A stretch of DNA of 64,000 nt from Symsagittifera roscoffensis (Eukaryota > Xenacoelomorpha > Acoela > Convolutidae), in contig NC_087069.1 in the NCBI RefSeq assembly GCF_963678635.1, positions 51,160,938-51,224,937 of the forward strand, read 5' to 3'. Below the pieces are notes generated by a model. That model was not told where the DNA came from and ran no database searches. It saw only the letters and a list, made by a program, of their open reading frames with translations. Both the position numbers and the translations under genes were made by a program. Positions within the stretch are counted from its first letter, which is position 1. Each line of letters opens with the position of its first letter. Below, piece by piece: positions 22,387 through 33,165 of this stretch.

Positions 22387-25300
22387 TCAGGCGATGCTCA
22401 AGTAGTACTTCTTGTGAAGATGCACCATTATCTCTGTTTCTGCAAAGACCACATGTAGGATAGCGTACAATTCCCTCGAGCTCAGTTTGCCCCTGTTTGG
22501 GTCGTACACCGGCATCGAGACCTCCACTATTCCTCTTTCAATCATGAAGTCACGTAGTCTTGTCAGTGCCAATATCACGTGTTCGGGATCAATTGTGTTT
22601 CTGTCGTTGACTCTCGTTACTAGGAAGCAGAGGTATTTGCCCGGGACCTGTGCCACTGACGGTGGAAGCGCTGCCATGCCTCCCAGTCCTGGCCTCTGTC
22701 TAAACAGAAACTCTACGTTCTGGTACTCTCTTTTGAAGTCAGCCTCCAATCTTGATTTGAAACTCATGTCCGCCGTGATGCAGATCGCGCTGGTCCTATT
22801 TGACAGGATGAAGTCGCTATCCGTTATCATGATGTTCTCTGAGTATTCATTGGGTATTTCGAATTTCGTTTTGAAATTCCTTCCTATGGTAGGCTCTGGT
22901 TCTTCTTCCTCCAGTTCCAATCCGCTTGTTTCCCTCACTTCCTTGAGCTTCTTTATCATCAAATTTTCGGTGTGGGTAAGTCCTACCCCCACTCCCCGGA
23001 CAAAAATATTTATCGACGTCCCCGTCGATGTAGTCGGGTCTGAATTGTCCTTAGGGATGTCCAGTGGCCTGTCTGTTGCTGTCCATCCGAAAAGAGGGTC
23101 CTCTGTCTTCATGTAATTTGCTGCTGATACATCGATTTGCTGAATGCTTTGTCCTTCGCGGCTCTCGTCCTTGACATCACGCATCCACTCTAGAATCCTC
23201 AAGTTCGTGTTCTCCCTCCTTTCTATTTCACTCTGCTCGAGATCCGTCTCCAATTCTGGCGTCGAGTAATCATCCTGCGGATAATGTCCACCATCGTCAA
23301 TCACTTGCCATTCCTCTTCGGCCTCCAGTTCGCCTGCGCTTAGTAGTTCATCGCCCAACTTGTCTGGCTGTATCTTATCGATCAAGAAGTCATCCCCGTA
23401 CCTATTGTACCTCATACCTGTTCGTTTACGATTGCCCGTCCTGGTTTCCGGTGGTGTTGGTCGATCCGGTTCCATCCACTTCGGTACCTCGTTTTGCTCG
23501 GGATCGTTCCAGTCTTCTTCTACAAATGAACCTGCATCCGACTCCACTTCTATCTTTTCGTTGTCGTCCAAACTCAAGTTCTCATTACCATCATTTTTCT
23601 CTCTAGTGCCTTTCTCATTCACTTCGCACGCTGGTTCCACCACCAGGTACTCAAGACCTTCCATGTCTTTTGGCAGGCACCAGTCCTCCGGAGACGGAAT
23701 GTGAGGCTTCAGATTTTCGTAATGTGCTGCTCGCCCTGTACTCAAGCGATAGAACCTTCCTTGTTGATGTACTTCCGTAATCATGAACGGTCCTCTCCAT
23801 TTCTTGAGTAGTTTCTTTGTTCCCTTGGGCGGTATGACATTGTGGAAAACCCACACGTATTGGCCCACTTCGTATGGCTTTGCTCTTAGTATCTTTTCGT
23901 CATATTTCTTGCGTTGCCTCATTTGCGCTTGCGCCGTGTTTCTCCGACATAGCTCGTTTAGCTCTTGTTGTCTTTTGATCGCTTCCTTCACGTATGCTTG
24001 AGGTGACGTCCTCTTCCCCTCGTACTCCGGGTAGAAGAATGTTAGAGGCATTTCCCTTTCCCTGCCTGTCAACATCATGAAAGGACTGATACCCGTCGTT
24101 GAGTGCTGAGTACTATTATAGGCTCCTACTACTTGTGGCAGGTATTTGTCCCAGTCCGTCATGTATCTCGAGCAGTACACCCTGAGCATGTTGACCAGTG
24201 TCCTGTTCTGTCTCTCTACCAACCCATTGGTCTGTGGATGATAGGTCGTCGAGTGTGCTTGAGCAATGTGTGATCTCTTCATCAATTCTTTTGTCAAGTC
24301 CCCCACAAAAGCCTTGCCGTTGTCTGACTGGAAAGTCATTGGACAACCATATCGCGATATCCAATGCGTTATCAGGTGATCACATGTCTCCTCTGCTGAG
24401 GCTGTCTGGCACGGAACCGCTTCCGCCAACTTGGTGAAGTGATCTATTATAACTAGTATTTGGTTATAACCCGACTCCGTCATGCAGATTTTCTGATGGT
24501 CTATCTGCACCACTTCATTGAATTCCGAACTCTCGACAGACTTGAGGGGAAACTTCATCTTCCTTGGGTCTTTTACTTGAAGGCATGCTAGGCAGGCATT
24601 CACCCACCTCTCGCAAGCTTTTCTCATTCCCGGCCAGTCAAACCTGTGAAGTATCCTTTGTTGTACTTTATCTATCCCCTGATGGCCCATCTGGTCGTGT
24701 GATCTGAAAAGCACTTCCGTTTGGTACAGTTGTGGTAGTATGATGAGGTTGTGTTTGTGTAATATTTTTTCCTCATCTCTTCTCTTGCACGCTACCACCC
24801 CTTCAGCTGTGTGATAAAGTAAATCTCTCTTTTCTTTGTAGAACTGGCTCAAGATCTTGTAGCTGTCTTCCTCAAGTTCCCCCTTCTCCTTGACTCCCGA
24901 ATGGATCCATTTGGAGAGGTTACTTGTCATTTTGTCATTCTTCTGGGCCCTTATTAGGTCAGACAGCCTGTATCTCGCCTTAACGTGCTCCTTTAGCGCC
25001 ATGATCTGTCCATTCATTTCACCAGGGTTGTGGATGTCATCGCTCAGCTTCACACATATCATCCTTTTCACGATTTTCATGTCGTCTTCTGGTACCAGAT
25101 TCGTTCTGACGTTTGAGTTGCACGATAGTTCCCTTAGTGGTTTTCTTGAAACTGCTATTTTCTCGAGCTCTTCACCACCTCGTACCTCTTGTATTTCCAG
25201 ATTGTACGTCCCTGAAGATGGATCCGTCTGTAATTCCCTGTCGTGCTGTCTTATCTTCTCTTCCGCCAGTATCATGCATAGACTGTCTTGGTCTTCGCTG

Positions 25301-28300
25301 CTCTCATCCGAGTCTTCATCCCATTCTTCACGCTCCCCGGACAATTTCCCTTCTCCGGTTTCGTCTTCTACCATGAATCTGCACCACTCCCCGGACTCTT
25401 GATCTAGTCCCAGGTGTTCAACTTCTTCTCTGAATGTTACTTTCTTATCCCTGACTTTTGTCTGTTCCAGAATTTTTTCGGGGATTTTTTCAACTAGTGA
25501 TCGCACAACTTCCTTGCTATCAGTGATGCTTCCTTTTGGGACGTCAGTGTTGTTCACTGTTTCTTCTCTCCGAAGTATGGTTAGTTCCGGTGCCTCCTGA
25601 CCTTTCCCTTGGATCACGGGCTTGTCATCTGATAGTTTCTCAAGCAACCTCATTAAGTCTTCATCTATTCGGACCGTTCCCTCCTCTACCTGGGTGAGAT
25701 CATAACCTTTTGCCTTGAGTGTCTTCCTCACGATCTTGGACTTGAGCATTATTCCTATCGGAATCCCTCTATTTTTCTTCAAGATGGTCTTTTCAAGAGG
25801 CTCTTTCGGCAATTCGGGATGATCTTCTATCGGTTTGCCTGATTTGTCCAGCCATCTCGTGAGTGGAAGACTGTCGTACGTTTCTTTGTCCATAAAGGAG
25901 AAGCCGTCTTTGATCTCAGGTCTGTCCGCCTCTCTTTGTTCTTGCCTCTCGTAGAACTCCGTCTTCTTACTCAAGCTGTCAGCATTTTGATGTTTATCTC
26001 GTGTTCTGTGCTCAATTATCATGTTGTATCCATCCAAGCGAACTATCCACCTCCCAATATAGCTCTGGTCCATTGAGTACGTTTTCAGCCAGCTTAGTGC
26101 TCGGTTGTCGACTCGCAGCTTGAAGGGCTCACTGCCTAGGTATGCTCTGTATTTTTCGACAAAGGTGACCACCGCGAACATCTCTGCTTTCGGTGCTCCG
26201 TACTTCATTTCTGTGTCACTTAGGACCTTGCTCCCGTATGCTATTGGTCTCAAGACTGTCTTCCCATTCCATTCTTGTTCTTGATGGAGAATCCCAGAAA
26301 TGGCGACTACTGACGCGTCCGTGTCTAGCACGTACATCCCCTTCTCTGCCGGCATACCCAGTACTGGTGCCTCACATAGCTCTTTCTTTATTCTCTGGAA
26401 TGACTCTTCTGCCGCGTTGTTCCACGTGAACTTCTTGCCCTTATGTCTCATTAGTTGTTGCATCGGGTATACCTTGTCCGCATAGCCCTTGATGAATTCT
26501 CTATAATAGTTGGCGAAACCCAGGAAGCTCATCAGCTGGTGCTCCGTCTTCGGTGATTTCCAGGTTAGGACTGCTTCCACGGCGTCTGGATCAGGTCTAA
26601 TGCCGTGCTTATCTACCATCCTTCCCAAGTATTTAATCGAGTCCTTGAGTATCTCGCACTTTGATGGTTTACACTTCAGCCCCGATCTCTTCATGCACGC
26701 GAACACCTCGTCAAGCCTCTCGATGTGGTCTTCTAGTGTCGGCGTCGCTATTACCACGTCGTCCACGTAGCACATTACCAGGTTGCCGTACTTCTTCGTC
26801 ACGCCTATCAACGCGTGTGCCATCAGCCGCTGAAACGTGGCTGTTGCATTGCAGAGTCCAAACGGCATCCGTTTCCATTGAAACAGACCCAACTCGCAGG
26901 CGAACCCTGTCTTGTCCCTGTCTTGCTTCCTTAATGGTACCTGCCAAAAAGCCGAGCCTAAATCAAGAGTCGTAAAAAATTTTGCATCACCTAACTTCGA
27001 GAGGCTCTCATCAATTCTAGGTATGGGATAGGCATCCTTCACCGTGACGGAGTTCAGGTATCGAAAGTCACAACAAAACCTTAACTGGTCGCCTTTCTTT
27101 TTTGCCATCACTACTCCACACGCCCACGGTAACTTGGATGGTTCTATCATGTCATACTCTAGTAACGTTTCGATTTCTTTTCTACACGCGTCCGATTTGT
27201 GTGGGGTCATGCGCCTCGCCCCCTCCCTGTGTGGTACCGCGTTTTCCTCAAGTTCAATTTCATGTTCAACAAAATTACAACACCCGATATCCGCCTTATG
27301 CCTTGAAAAGACCTCCTCGTTTCGATCTAGTACGTCCTTGATAGCTTCGAGCTGTTCATCTTTCAGTTTGCCCCTTAAATGTTCAATCTCCGGCAGAACC
27401 GGTTTATCAATTTGCATTTCATCTAGTGTGGGTCTCTCTGGAACGTTCGAACAGCTCGAAAGCCCATCGTCCGTTTCTGACTTAAGTGATTTGATAAGAC
27501 CTGAAGAATCTTTTATTCTCTGCAATCGTCTCAAGATACAAATTTTGTCCCTGTGGTTGGGACAATCAACAACTTCATTTTGTTTTGAGTTTTCAATTGT
27601 TTCATATCGAGTTTTAACCGGTAAAGCATATCCCAGCTTCCTCCCTCTCTGTATCGTGATCGGTATATCAAGGGTATTCAACAAGACACTGACGCAGAGG
27701 CCGCTCTTCGTTATCGAAAATGATCTTCCTAAAACAGCAGCGCTTTGACTATTAGGATTTGGAACTATACACACTTGCTTGTTGTCACTTAGTTCATTAT
27801 AATTTTTCATCCTCAAGCTTACGATTGCCGCTTCATTAGCTTTTAACCTCACTCTCCTACTCAAGAATACCGGTGCTTTGTTTTCATTTGCCATTATTAA
27901 ATTTACCGGTTTGATTGCGTACCTCCTATCCGGGTTCCGTATCCTGAACATTGCATTATTTAGATCAATCGTTACGTCGAAGTTCCTGATGAAGTCTCTG
28001 CCCAAGATGAATTGGTCAGATTCATCTAGGTTTTCTACCACGATGAAGCTCATCCACAGGTTACGTTCCCCCAAATTGAGAGCTATTATTGGCGTCCTGC
28101 CCAACACCCGAAGGGCCCCTTTGTTTGCAGCTGACAGCCGTATTCTAGAGTCTATCAAGTCACCTTTGTCAAAGCCCATTTTTTCCCATGTTTCGATTGG
28201 TATGACGCTCAAGACTGCTCCCGTGTCGAGTAATCCACGTAACTGAGTCTTTTTGCCATTTATGTCTAGCACGTGCCCTGTCACGTCTGCTTCCGTCCCG

Positions 28301-31194
28301 ATGTGCATTGCATCTTCTTCGAGCATAGCGCAGTGTCCAATCGATCTTACTTTCAATTCTTCTTTCCCTACATAGATTTGTCCAATTAGGTCTTCGTCGC
28401 ATGTTATCATCGTCTTTGTGTAGATGTTGATTCCATCTATATTCAGCATGACCTCGTGTGGACCATAAGCTTCAGTGTACCTATTATCAACACGTACCGA
28501 TTTGCTGCCCCCTCTCGTGAGTAGTGCCCTGAGCGCTCTAGAAGTCGTTTGTGGACTTATTCCACTCAAGTAGTCTGCATACACGTCAATGTGCATTATC
28601 GTCTGGTCGCTCGGCTCGCTCAAGTTTCTGGTTACCTCGTGTCCGCCCACTGTGATTATCGACATTATTCTTGCTCCGATTTTCGATATCCCAAAAGGTT
28701 TACCTGTCACCATTTTCACGGTGTTACAATTCCCGGTCTTCATTGAGCCCGTTCTAGCCTCTGGTATTGAGTTCGATCCGGTTAATGCTTCGTTAAAATT
28801 CTGTCTTTCGATCTCCAACTTTAGTCGTTGCTCTATTTCTTTCGCAGCCAGATCTTGTTTCACTTTGGCAATTGCTTCCGTCGCCGCTTTCTCATAATTT
28901 ATCTCTAGAGAGCTTCCGGCCGCGGACTCTAACGCACCGCTAACATGTGTAACAGCTTTCACTGTCTTCGTCGGCAATTCGGTGTTTGGTGCCCCCAAGT
29001 TCCTAGATTCAAACTCGTTTTGCCTGTTCCGCTGATTCTGCACCGCCGCTAATGCCAACTTATGTTTGGGGTGATTCTGGTCCTTGACCGCTTCCCAGAA
29101 CAAGGGACAATCCATTCTGAAGTGCCCCTCCTGATTACAGAAGAAGCATCTGGCGCCTATCTTGATGATCAAGCCATTATAGTACTCGTGTTCCTCCATC
29201 TGGCTCATATCCTCCTCATCCGGTGCATAACCTAGGCTCTTCATGCCTTGTTTGTACGTTGTGCAGTCAGCCACATGATGATCCGCTGACCCGCAGTTCG
29301 CGCATGATCTACGCTTGTCCATATCATCTCTAGGTTTGTACCATGATGACCTCTGGGGTTGGCTTCCCCCTTGCGTGTTCCTGTTTTCGGAATATGAGTA
29401 CTTCTTAGGTTTCATCAGCATGTATTCTCTTGATTTCTGTCTCATCTCTTCTGGGGTGGGTGCGCTGTCCTTCGACAATGTGTAGTATGTTGCTAACATT
29501 GTCCTTAAGTCATCACTTTTCACCCCATCGATGAACTTCGAGGCAATGCTAAAGTTCCGTCTATTTGTCGACTCCTCTGGGTCACTCCTCCTTCTCAAGC
29601 TCTCGAGGTCATCTAGGAACCGATCTATTGACTCGTCGTCCCTCTGCCTTCTCTTTTCAAATCGCATCATCGCTTGGTGACCCTTCATGCCTGACCCGAA
29701 TCGATTCAGCAATATCTCGAAGATCTTGTCCGCGGTGTCGCGTTCTTCCTCCTTCTTTGCGACCACGCATTTTAATGCCGTTCCTTCCAAGTTGCTCAGT
29801 ATGGCTGTACATGCTTGCCTTTCGTCACTCAAGTTGTCTTGCTCTAGATGTAATCTCATCACTTCCACCCAAGTGTCAATGCATCCATCGGAGTCGTCCT
29901 TGAATTCTTTTGGCTTCTTGAATGTCTTTCTTGATTTTCCCTCTCTCCTGTCGCTCGAGTCAGTGTTCCTCGTGGCGAAGGCCTCTAGAGTCCTGTTCAT
30001 CATCTCCCAAGTGCTGGCCCATGTCATAGCATCTGGTCCTGTGTTGCTGTTAGCTGTTGAATCTCCCGGAGCAGCCGTTGTATTCGACGTTCCATTCTTC
30101 ATTATTGTTTTCGCAGTTGTTGGTGCTATGCTTATCGCATCCCTGGTTAAGGGCAACGGTGTCGATTGCCGTTTGTTCCTTTGTGGTTCTACAAAGTCAA
30201 CTCTGGTGCTTTGCGTACGATCCGCTGCCGGTCTTTCTTGTGGAGTAGAACCTCTCAAGATTGCATCCAACTTCGCCTGTATTGCACACGAACTCTCGGC
30301 TTGACTCTTGCTCATTGTGTCCATTCTCCTTTCCAGGCTCCCTAATTGGCTGTTGACATCATCATATCGGTTCTTCAACTGTTGCATGTCTGTTTTGATG
30401 TTCTTTTCTCGTTCTTCATTGGTGGCTTCTACCTTGTCTGACATCTCCTTGAGTCTCTCCTCTGTTGCCTTAGCCAGGTTAAAATAACTGTCTAGATACT
30501 CGTGCTTGTTGTATCTTATCTCCTTTTTTATCACCTCTCTGTCTTCTTCACTGTTCTTAAGTCTTTTGTCGATCTGATTTAATTTCGCCAACAAGTCGCC
30601 CAGCTCAATGGTAGTCTCTTCATGGTCAGCCGTGAGTTTCTCTTCGGCCTTAGCCTCTGCTTTAGCTTGTTCCTCATTCTGGCCGGTTTCTGTCGTTTTC
30701 GTGCTCACTGTACCAAATGTTCGTGCTCTTTCTGCTTTCGGTTCTTCAGTCACGTTTTCTTTCGTTTTTATTCCGAACATTATTCCCAATTTTTCCGTAA
30801 AAGATGTCCTCTTTACTTGAGAGTCTTCTTTCACCGTTTCTTCGGTGTTGCCTATTGCATCTTCCGCGTCATCTATCGGTGAGAACTCTATGGGTTTCTG
30901 GTTCGGTTCCTCTGCATTGGGCATTGGAGTTGACTCTGTCGCCATCTTCCTTGTTTCATCCACACTTTGATCTGGTGTCTCTAGATCAATCTCGATGGTG
31001 GGTTCTACTCGCTCCCCTTCCGTGCCCTCTTTCGCCCTGTTCTCCGCTGTACTCCTTGTGCTGACCATGTTAACTGAAAAATTCTTCTTCGTTATCTTTG
31101 GGCCCGTTGACGTCGTTCCGCGCAGCGATGAATTATACTTCGTGTTTGATCCACTTGACCTTTTTTCGAGCACCGGTACCCTACTCCGCCTCAT
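22387..31194 (-). CDS. gag-pol: Gag-Pol polyprotein (2,935 aa) with extra C-terminal macrodomain-like domain
   Basis: One open frame from ATG at 31,194. Domains seen: charged, coiled-coil-rich N-terminus (about 60-320); gag-like helical region (about 430-600); two CCHC knuckles C-x2-C-x4-H-x4-C at 631-644 and 683-696; protease DTGA with Asp990; reverse transcriptase (about 1,325-1,560) with YVDD at 1,476-1,479; RNase H starting with DTDAS at 1,624; integrase with HHCC region (His2166 onward) and catalytic Asp2232, Asp2291, Glu2327 (D-58-D-35-E); GPF module near 2,465; acidic linker; then about 2,785-2,930, which I read as a TARG1-like macrodomain. Gag and pol are fused without a frameshift. 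It would make capsid, replicate the RNA to DNA and integrate it. RT-RH-IN order and the GPF module fit Ty3/gypsy. Both the length and the C-terminal domain are unusual. Confidence 0.94.
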   Translation of the reverse strand: MRRSRVPVLEKRSSGSNTKYNSSLRGTTSTGPKITKKNFSVNMVSTRSTAENRAKEGTEGERVEPTIEIDLETPDQSVDETRKMATESTPMPNAEEPNQKPIEFSPIDDAEDAIGNTEETVKEDSQVKRTSFTEKLGIMFGIKTKENVTEEPKAERARTFGTVSTKTTETGQNEEQAKAEAKAEEKLTADHEETTIELGDLLAKLNQIDKRLKNSEEDREVIKKEIRYNKHEYLDSYFNLAKATEERLKEMSDKVEATNEEREKNIKTDMQQLKNRYDDVNSQLGSLERRMDTMSKSQAESSCAIQAKLDAILRGSTPQERPAADRTQSTRVDFVEPQRNKRQSTPLPLTRDAISIAPTTAKTIMKNGTSNTTAAPGDSTANSNTGPDAMTWASTWEMMNRTLEAFATRNTDSSDRREGKSRKTFKKPKEFKDDSDGCIDTWVEVMRLHLEQDNLSDERQACTAILSNLEGTALKCVVAKKEEERDTADKIFEILLNRFGSGMKGHQAMMRFEKRRQRDDESIDRFLDDLESLRRRSDPEESTNRRNFSIASKFIDGVKSDDLRTMLATYYTLSKDSAPTPEEMRQKSREYMLMKPKKYSYSENRNTQGGSQPQRSSWYKPRDDMDKRRSCANCGSADHHVADCTTYKQGMKSLGYAPDEEDMSQMEEHEYYNGLIIKIGARCFFCNQEGHFRMDCPLFWEAVKDQNHPKHKLALAAVQNQRNRQNEFESRNLGAPNTELPTKTVKAVTHVSGALESAAGSSLEINYEKAATEAIAKVKQDLAAKEIEQRLKLEIERQNFNEALTGSNSIPEARTGSMKTGNCNTVKMVTGKPFGISKIGARIMSIITVGGHEVTRNLSEPSDQTIMHIDVYADYLSGISPQTTSRALRALLTRGGSKSVRVDNRYTEAYGPHEVMLNIDGINIYTKTMITCDEDLIGQIYVGKEELKVRSIGHCAMLEEDAMHIGTEADVTGHVLDINGKKTQLRGLLDTGAVLSVIPIETWEKMGFDKGDLIDSRIRLSAANKGALRVLGRTPIIALNLGERNLWMSFIVVENLDESDQFILGRDFIRNFDVTIDLNNAMFRIRNPDRRYAIKPVNLIMANENKAPVFLSRRVRLKANEAAIVSLRMKNYNELSDNKQVCIVPNPNSQSAAVLGRSFSITKSGLCVSVLLNTLDIPITIQRGRKLGYALPVKTRYETIENSKQNEVVDCPNHRDKICILRRLQRIKDSSGLIKSLKSETDDGLSSCSNVPERPTLDEMQIDKPVLPEIEHLRGKLKDEQLEAIKDVLDRNEEVFSRHKADIGCCNFVEHEIELEENAVPHREGARRMTPHKSDACRKEIETLLEYDMIEPSKLPWACGVVMAKKKGDQLRFCCDFRYLNSVTVKDAYPIPRIDESLSKLGDAKFFTTLDLGSAFWQVPLRKQDRDKTGFACELGLFQWKRMPFGLCNATATFQRLMAHALIGVTKKYGNLVMCYVDDVVIATPTLEDHIERLDEVFACMKRSGLKCKPSKCEILKDSIKYLGRMVDKHGIRPDPDAVEAVLTWKSPKTEHQLMSFLGFANYYREFIKGYADKVYPMQQLMRHKGKKFTWNNAAEESFQRIKKELCEAPVLGMPAEKGMYVLDTDASVVAISGILHQEQEWNGKTVLRPIAYGSKVLSDTEMKYGAPKAEMFAVVTFVEKYRAYLGSEPFKLRVDNRALSWLKTYSMDQSYIGRWIVRLDGYNMIIEHRTRDKHQNADSLSKKTEFYERQEQREADRPEIKDGFSFMDKETYDSLPLTRWLDKSGKPIEDHPELPKEPLEKTILKKNRGIPIGIMLKSKIVRKTLKAKGYDLTQVEEGTVRIDEDLMRLLEKLSDDKPVIQGKGQEAPELTILRREETVNNTDVPKGSITDSKEVVRSLVEKIPEKILEQTKVRDKKVTFREEVEHLGLDQESGEWCRFMVEDETGEGKLSGEREEWDEDSDESSEDQDSLCMILAEEKIRQHDRELQTDPSSGTYNLEIQEVRGGEELEKIAVSRKPLRELSCNSNVRTNLVPEDDMKIVKRMICVKLSDDIHNPGEMNGQIMALKEHVKARYRLSDLIRAQKNDKMTSNLSKWIHSGVKEKGELEEDSYKILSQFYKEKRDLLYHTAEGVVACKRRDEEKILHKHNLIILPQLYQTEVLFRSHDQMGHQGIDKVQQRILHRFDWPGMRKACERWVNACLACLQVKDPRKMKFPLKSVESSEFNEVVQIDHQKICMTESGYNQILVIIDHFTKLAEAVPCQTASAEETCDHLITHWISRYGCPMTFQSDNGKAFVGDLTKELMKRSHIAQAHSTTYHPQTNGLVERQNRTLVNMLRVYCSRYMTDWDKYLPQVVGAYNSTQHSTTGISPFMMLTGREREMPLTFFYPEYEGKRTSPQAYVKEAIKRQQELNELCRRNTAQAQMRQRKKYDEKILRAKPYEVGQYVWVFHNVIPPKGTKKLLKKWRGPFMITEVHQQGRFYRLSTGRAAHYENLKPHIPSPEDWCLPKDMEGLEYLVVEPACEVNEKGTREKNDGNENLSLDDNEKIEVESDAGSFVEEDWNDPEQNEVPKWMEPDRPTPPETRTGNRKRTGMRYNRYGDDFLIDKIQPDKLGDELLSAGELEAEEEWQVIDDGGHYPQDDYSTPELETDLEQSEIERRENTNLRILEWMRDVKDESREGQSIQQIDVSAANYMKTEDPLFGWTATDRPLDIPKDNSDPTTSTGTSINIFVRGVGVGLTHTENLMIKKLKEVRETSGLELEEEEPEPTIGRNFKTKFEIPNEYSENIMITDSDFILSNRTSAICITADMSFKSRLEADFKREYQNVEFLFRQRPGLGGMAALPPSVAQVPGKYLCFLVTRVNDRNTIDPEHVILALTRLRDFMIERGIVEVSMPVYDPNRGKLSSRELYAILHVVFAETEIMVHLHKKYYLSIA

Positions 31195-31495
31195 TATTTC
31201 TATTTACAACTGCTTCTATTTACAATTTTATTATATACACGATTCTATTCTAAGGGTAAAAAAAAATATTTTTTGTGGTAACAAACTCTGTACAACGTGT
31301 TAAAAACCTTATCCAATTCTCTTTCTAAAACCTCCGAAAAATTTTCCTTAATTTGGTCTTAACCCTACCTATTTCGATTTGTCTTATTCTGTCTTAAAAC
31401 GCACTTGTTGTAATTTGACTTCAATTTCTATACCGTCCCAAGACTATTCGTCACTATCACAGTACTCTCCGCTAGTGTCCTAAGACCCTTGTACC

Positions 31496-32113
31496 AAGAC
31501 CACTGTTCCAAGACTAGTGTCCCAAGACTACTGTCCCAAGACCAGTGTCCCAAGGCTAGTGTCCCAAGACTACTGTCCCAAGGCTAGTGTCCCAAGGCTA
31601 GTGTCCCAAGACTACTGTCCCAAGGGTAGTGTCCCAAGACCAGTGTCCCAAGACTACTGTCCCAAGACTAGTGTCCCAAGGCTAGTGTCCCAAGACTACT
31701 GTCCCAAGGCTGGTATCCCAAGACTAGTGTCCCAAGGGTAGTGTCCCAAGACCAGTGTCCCAAGGCTGGTGTCCCAAGACTAGTGTCCCAAGACTAGTGT
31801 CCCAAGACCACTGTCCCAAGACTGTCCCAGGACCACTGTCCCAAGACCCTGTCCCAAGACCACTGTCCCAAGACCACTGTCCCAAGACCCTGTCCCAAGA
31901 CCCTGTCCCAAGACCCTGTCCCAAGACCACTGTCCCAAGACCACTGTCCCAAGACCCTGTCCCAAGACCACTGTCCCAAGACCCTGTCCCAAGACCCTGT
32001 CCCAAGACCACTGTCCCAAGACCACTGTCCCAAGACCCTGTCCCAAGACCACTGTCCCAAGACCACTGTCCCGAGACCCTGTCCCAAGACCACTATCCCA
32101 AGACTGCTCTGTT
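31496..32113 (-). repeat. GTCCCAAGAC minisatellite in the leader of element 2
   Basis: About 45 tandem units of 13-14 bp, variants of GTCCCAAGACCACT, GTCCCAAGACTAGT and GTCCCAAGACCCT. The left half is mostly the CTAGT/CTACT variant. The right half alternates the CCACT (14 bp) and CCCT (13 bp) forms in a higher-order pattern. Because 13 and 14 alternate, all frames are open for long stretches on both strands without implying a protein. Confidence 0.95.
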
Positions 32114-32961
32114 TTAAGACTTCTTCGGTCTTGTCCCAATACTCGTCACGGAGTGTCTTCCTCGTTGTAGGGTCTTCTTGAACCACCGTACCTTGTACCA
32201 CCACTCGAGCTCTAGTAAAATTTTCCCAAAAACCCTCTCTTAAAAGCCAAATGCTGACCCCCTCTTCTTTTTGGTTGTTTCTATTTCAATGTAGGTGCGC
32301 AGGTATCTTGTGATCACCTGTTCGTATAAAACCAAACACAAATCCTCACTAAAATGCAACAAAAATCTAAGTAAGAAAAATAATAAAAACAGAAAAATGA
32401 GCCCACCTGAAATTCAAAGGTGACCAATGTCTACCTTTCGTCCAAAAAAAAATGTCTGGTACCTAATTGCCACGCGCTTTCCTCCCCCCACTAGTGATCT
32501 TATGGGGTATCACAAAAGCTGTCTATATCCGGTCCCCCCTACCAAACCAACCAGCGTACCAGTCTTAACTCGAGTTGAATTCTGGATCTCCACCTAATAT
32601 TACCAACGCGTGTTAATTTCTAATGTAACTAAGTCAACGATGTCGACTAATTAGTTACTCTAATTTCCCCCTTTTTACAATTTACAACCGCCAACCTCTA
32701 GCCTAACCAGTCCCCCTTCTAACCTCCCCCCTTTCTAGCCCCCCTTCTTAAGCCTAAAAATTACTTTAAGCGCCGGGTGCTAAACCTCTCAAGAGAAAAC
32801 CGTAGACCTGTTTCCAGGCCTGCTCAAGTAAAAACGTTCCTCAAAACTGGGGGATTTCGCTTATCCAATTTTACACTTATCTCCTATAATGTAATGTGGA
32901 TTCTAACGATACCCGTTCTGCCCAACTTGAGAACTCGAGAATTGCCAAATCCTTCTTGGCT

Positions 32962-33165
32962 GCTTTCCCACTCGACTGGTCACCTGTTCCAGTCCAGTCT
33001 CCTATTGGTTCAGCCAAGTGTCCCTGAACCACTTTCCCACTCGGCTGGTCACCTCTTCCAGTCAAGTCTCCTATTGGTTCAGCTCAAGTGTCCCTGAACC
33101 ACTTTCCCACTCGGCTGGTCACCTCTTCCAGTCAAGTCTCCTATTGGTCCAGCTAAGTTCCAAGC
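32962..33165 (-). repeat. Three about 70-bp tandem repeats in the leader of element 2
   Basis: Units begin at about 32,962, 33,032 and 33,102 with CTTTCCCACTCG and include 'ggtcacct-nn-tccagtc' and 'cctattggt-y-cag'. They are over 90 percent alike. Element 1 has two diverged units at about 50-185. Possible RNA structural or packaging element; function unknown. Confidence 0.85.

Noticed and set aside
31496-32113. CRISPR-like array
   Set aside because: No unique spacers, units are only 13-14 bp, and the context is a eukaryotic retrotransposon leader.
31517-32204. Long open frames on both strands across the minisatellite
   Set aside because: They arise from 13/14-bp repeats lacking stops in any frame; translations are only repeat periodicity.
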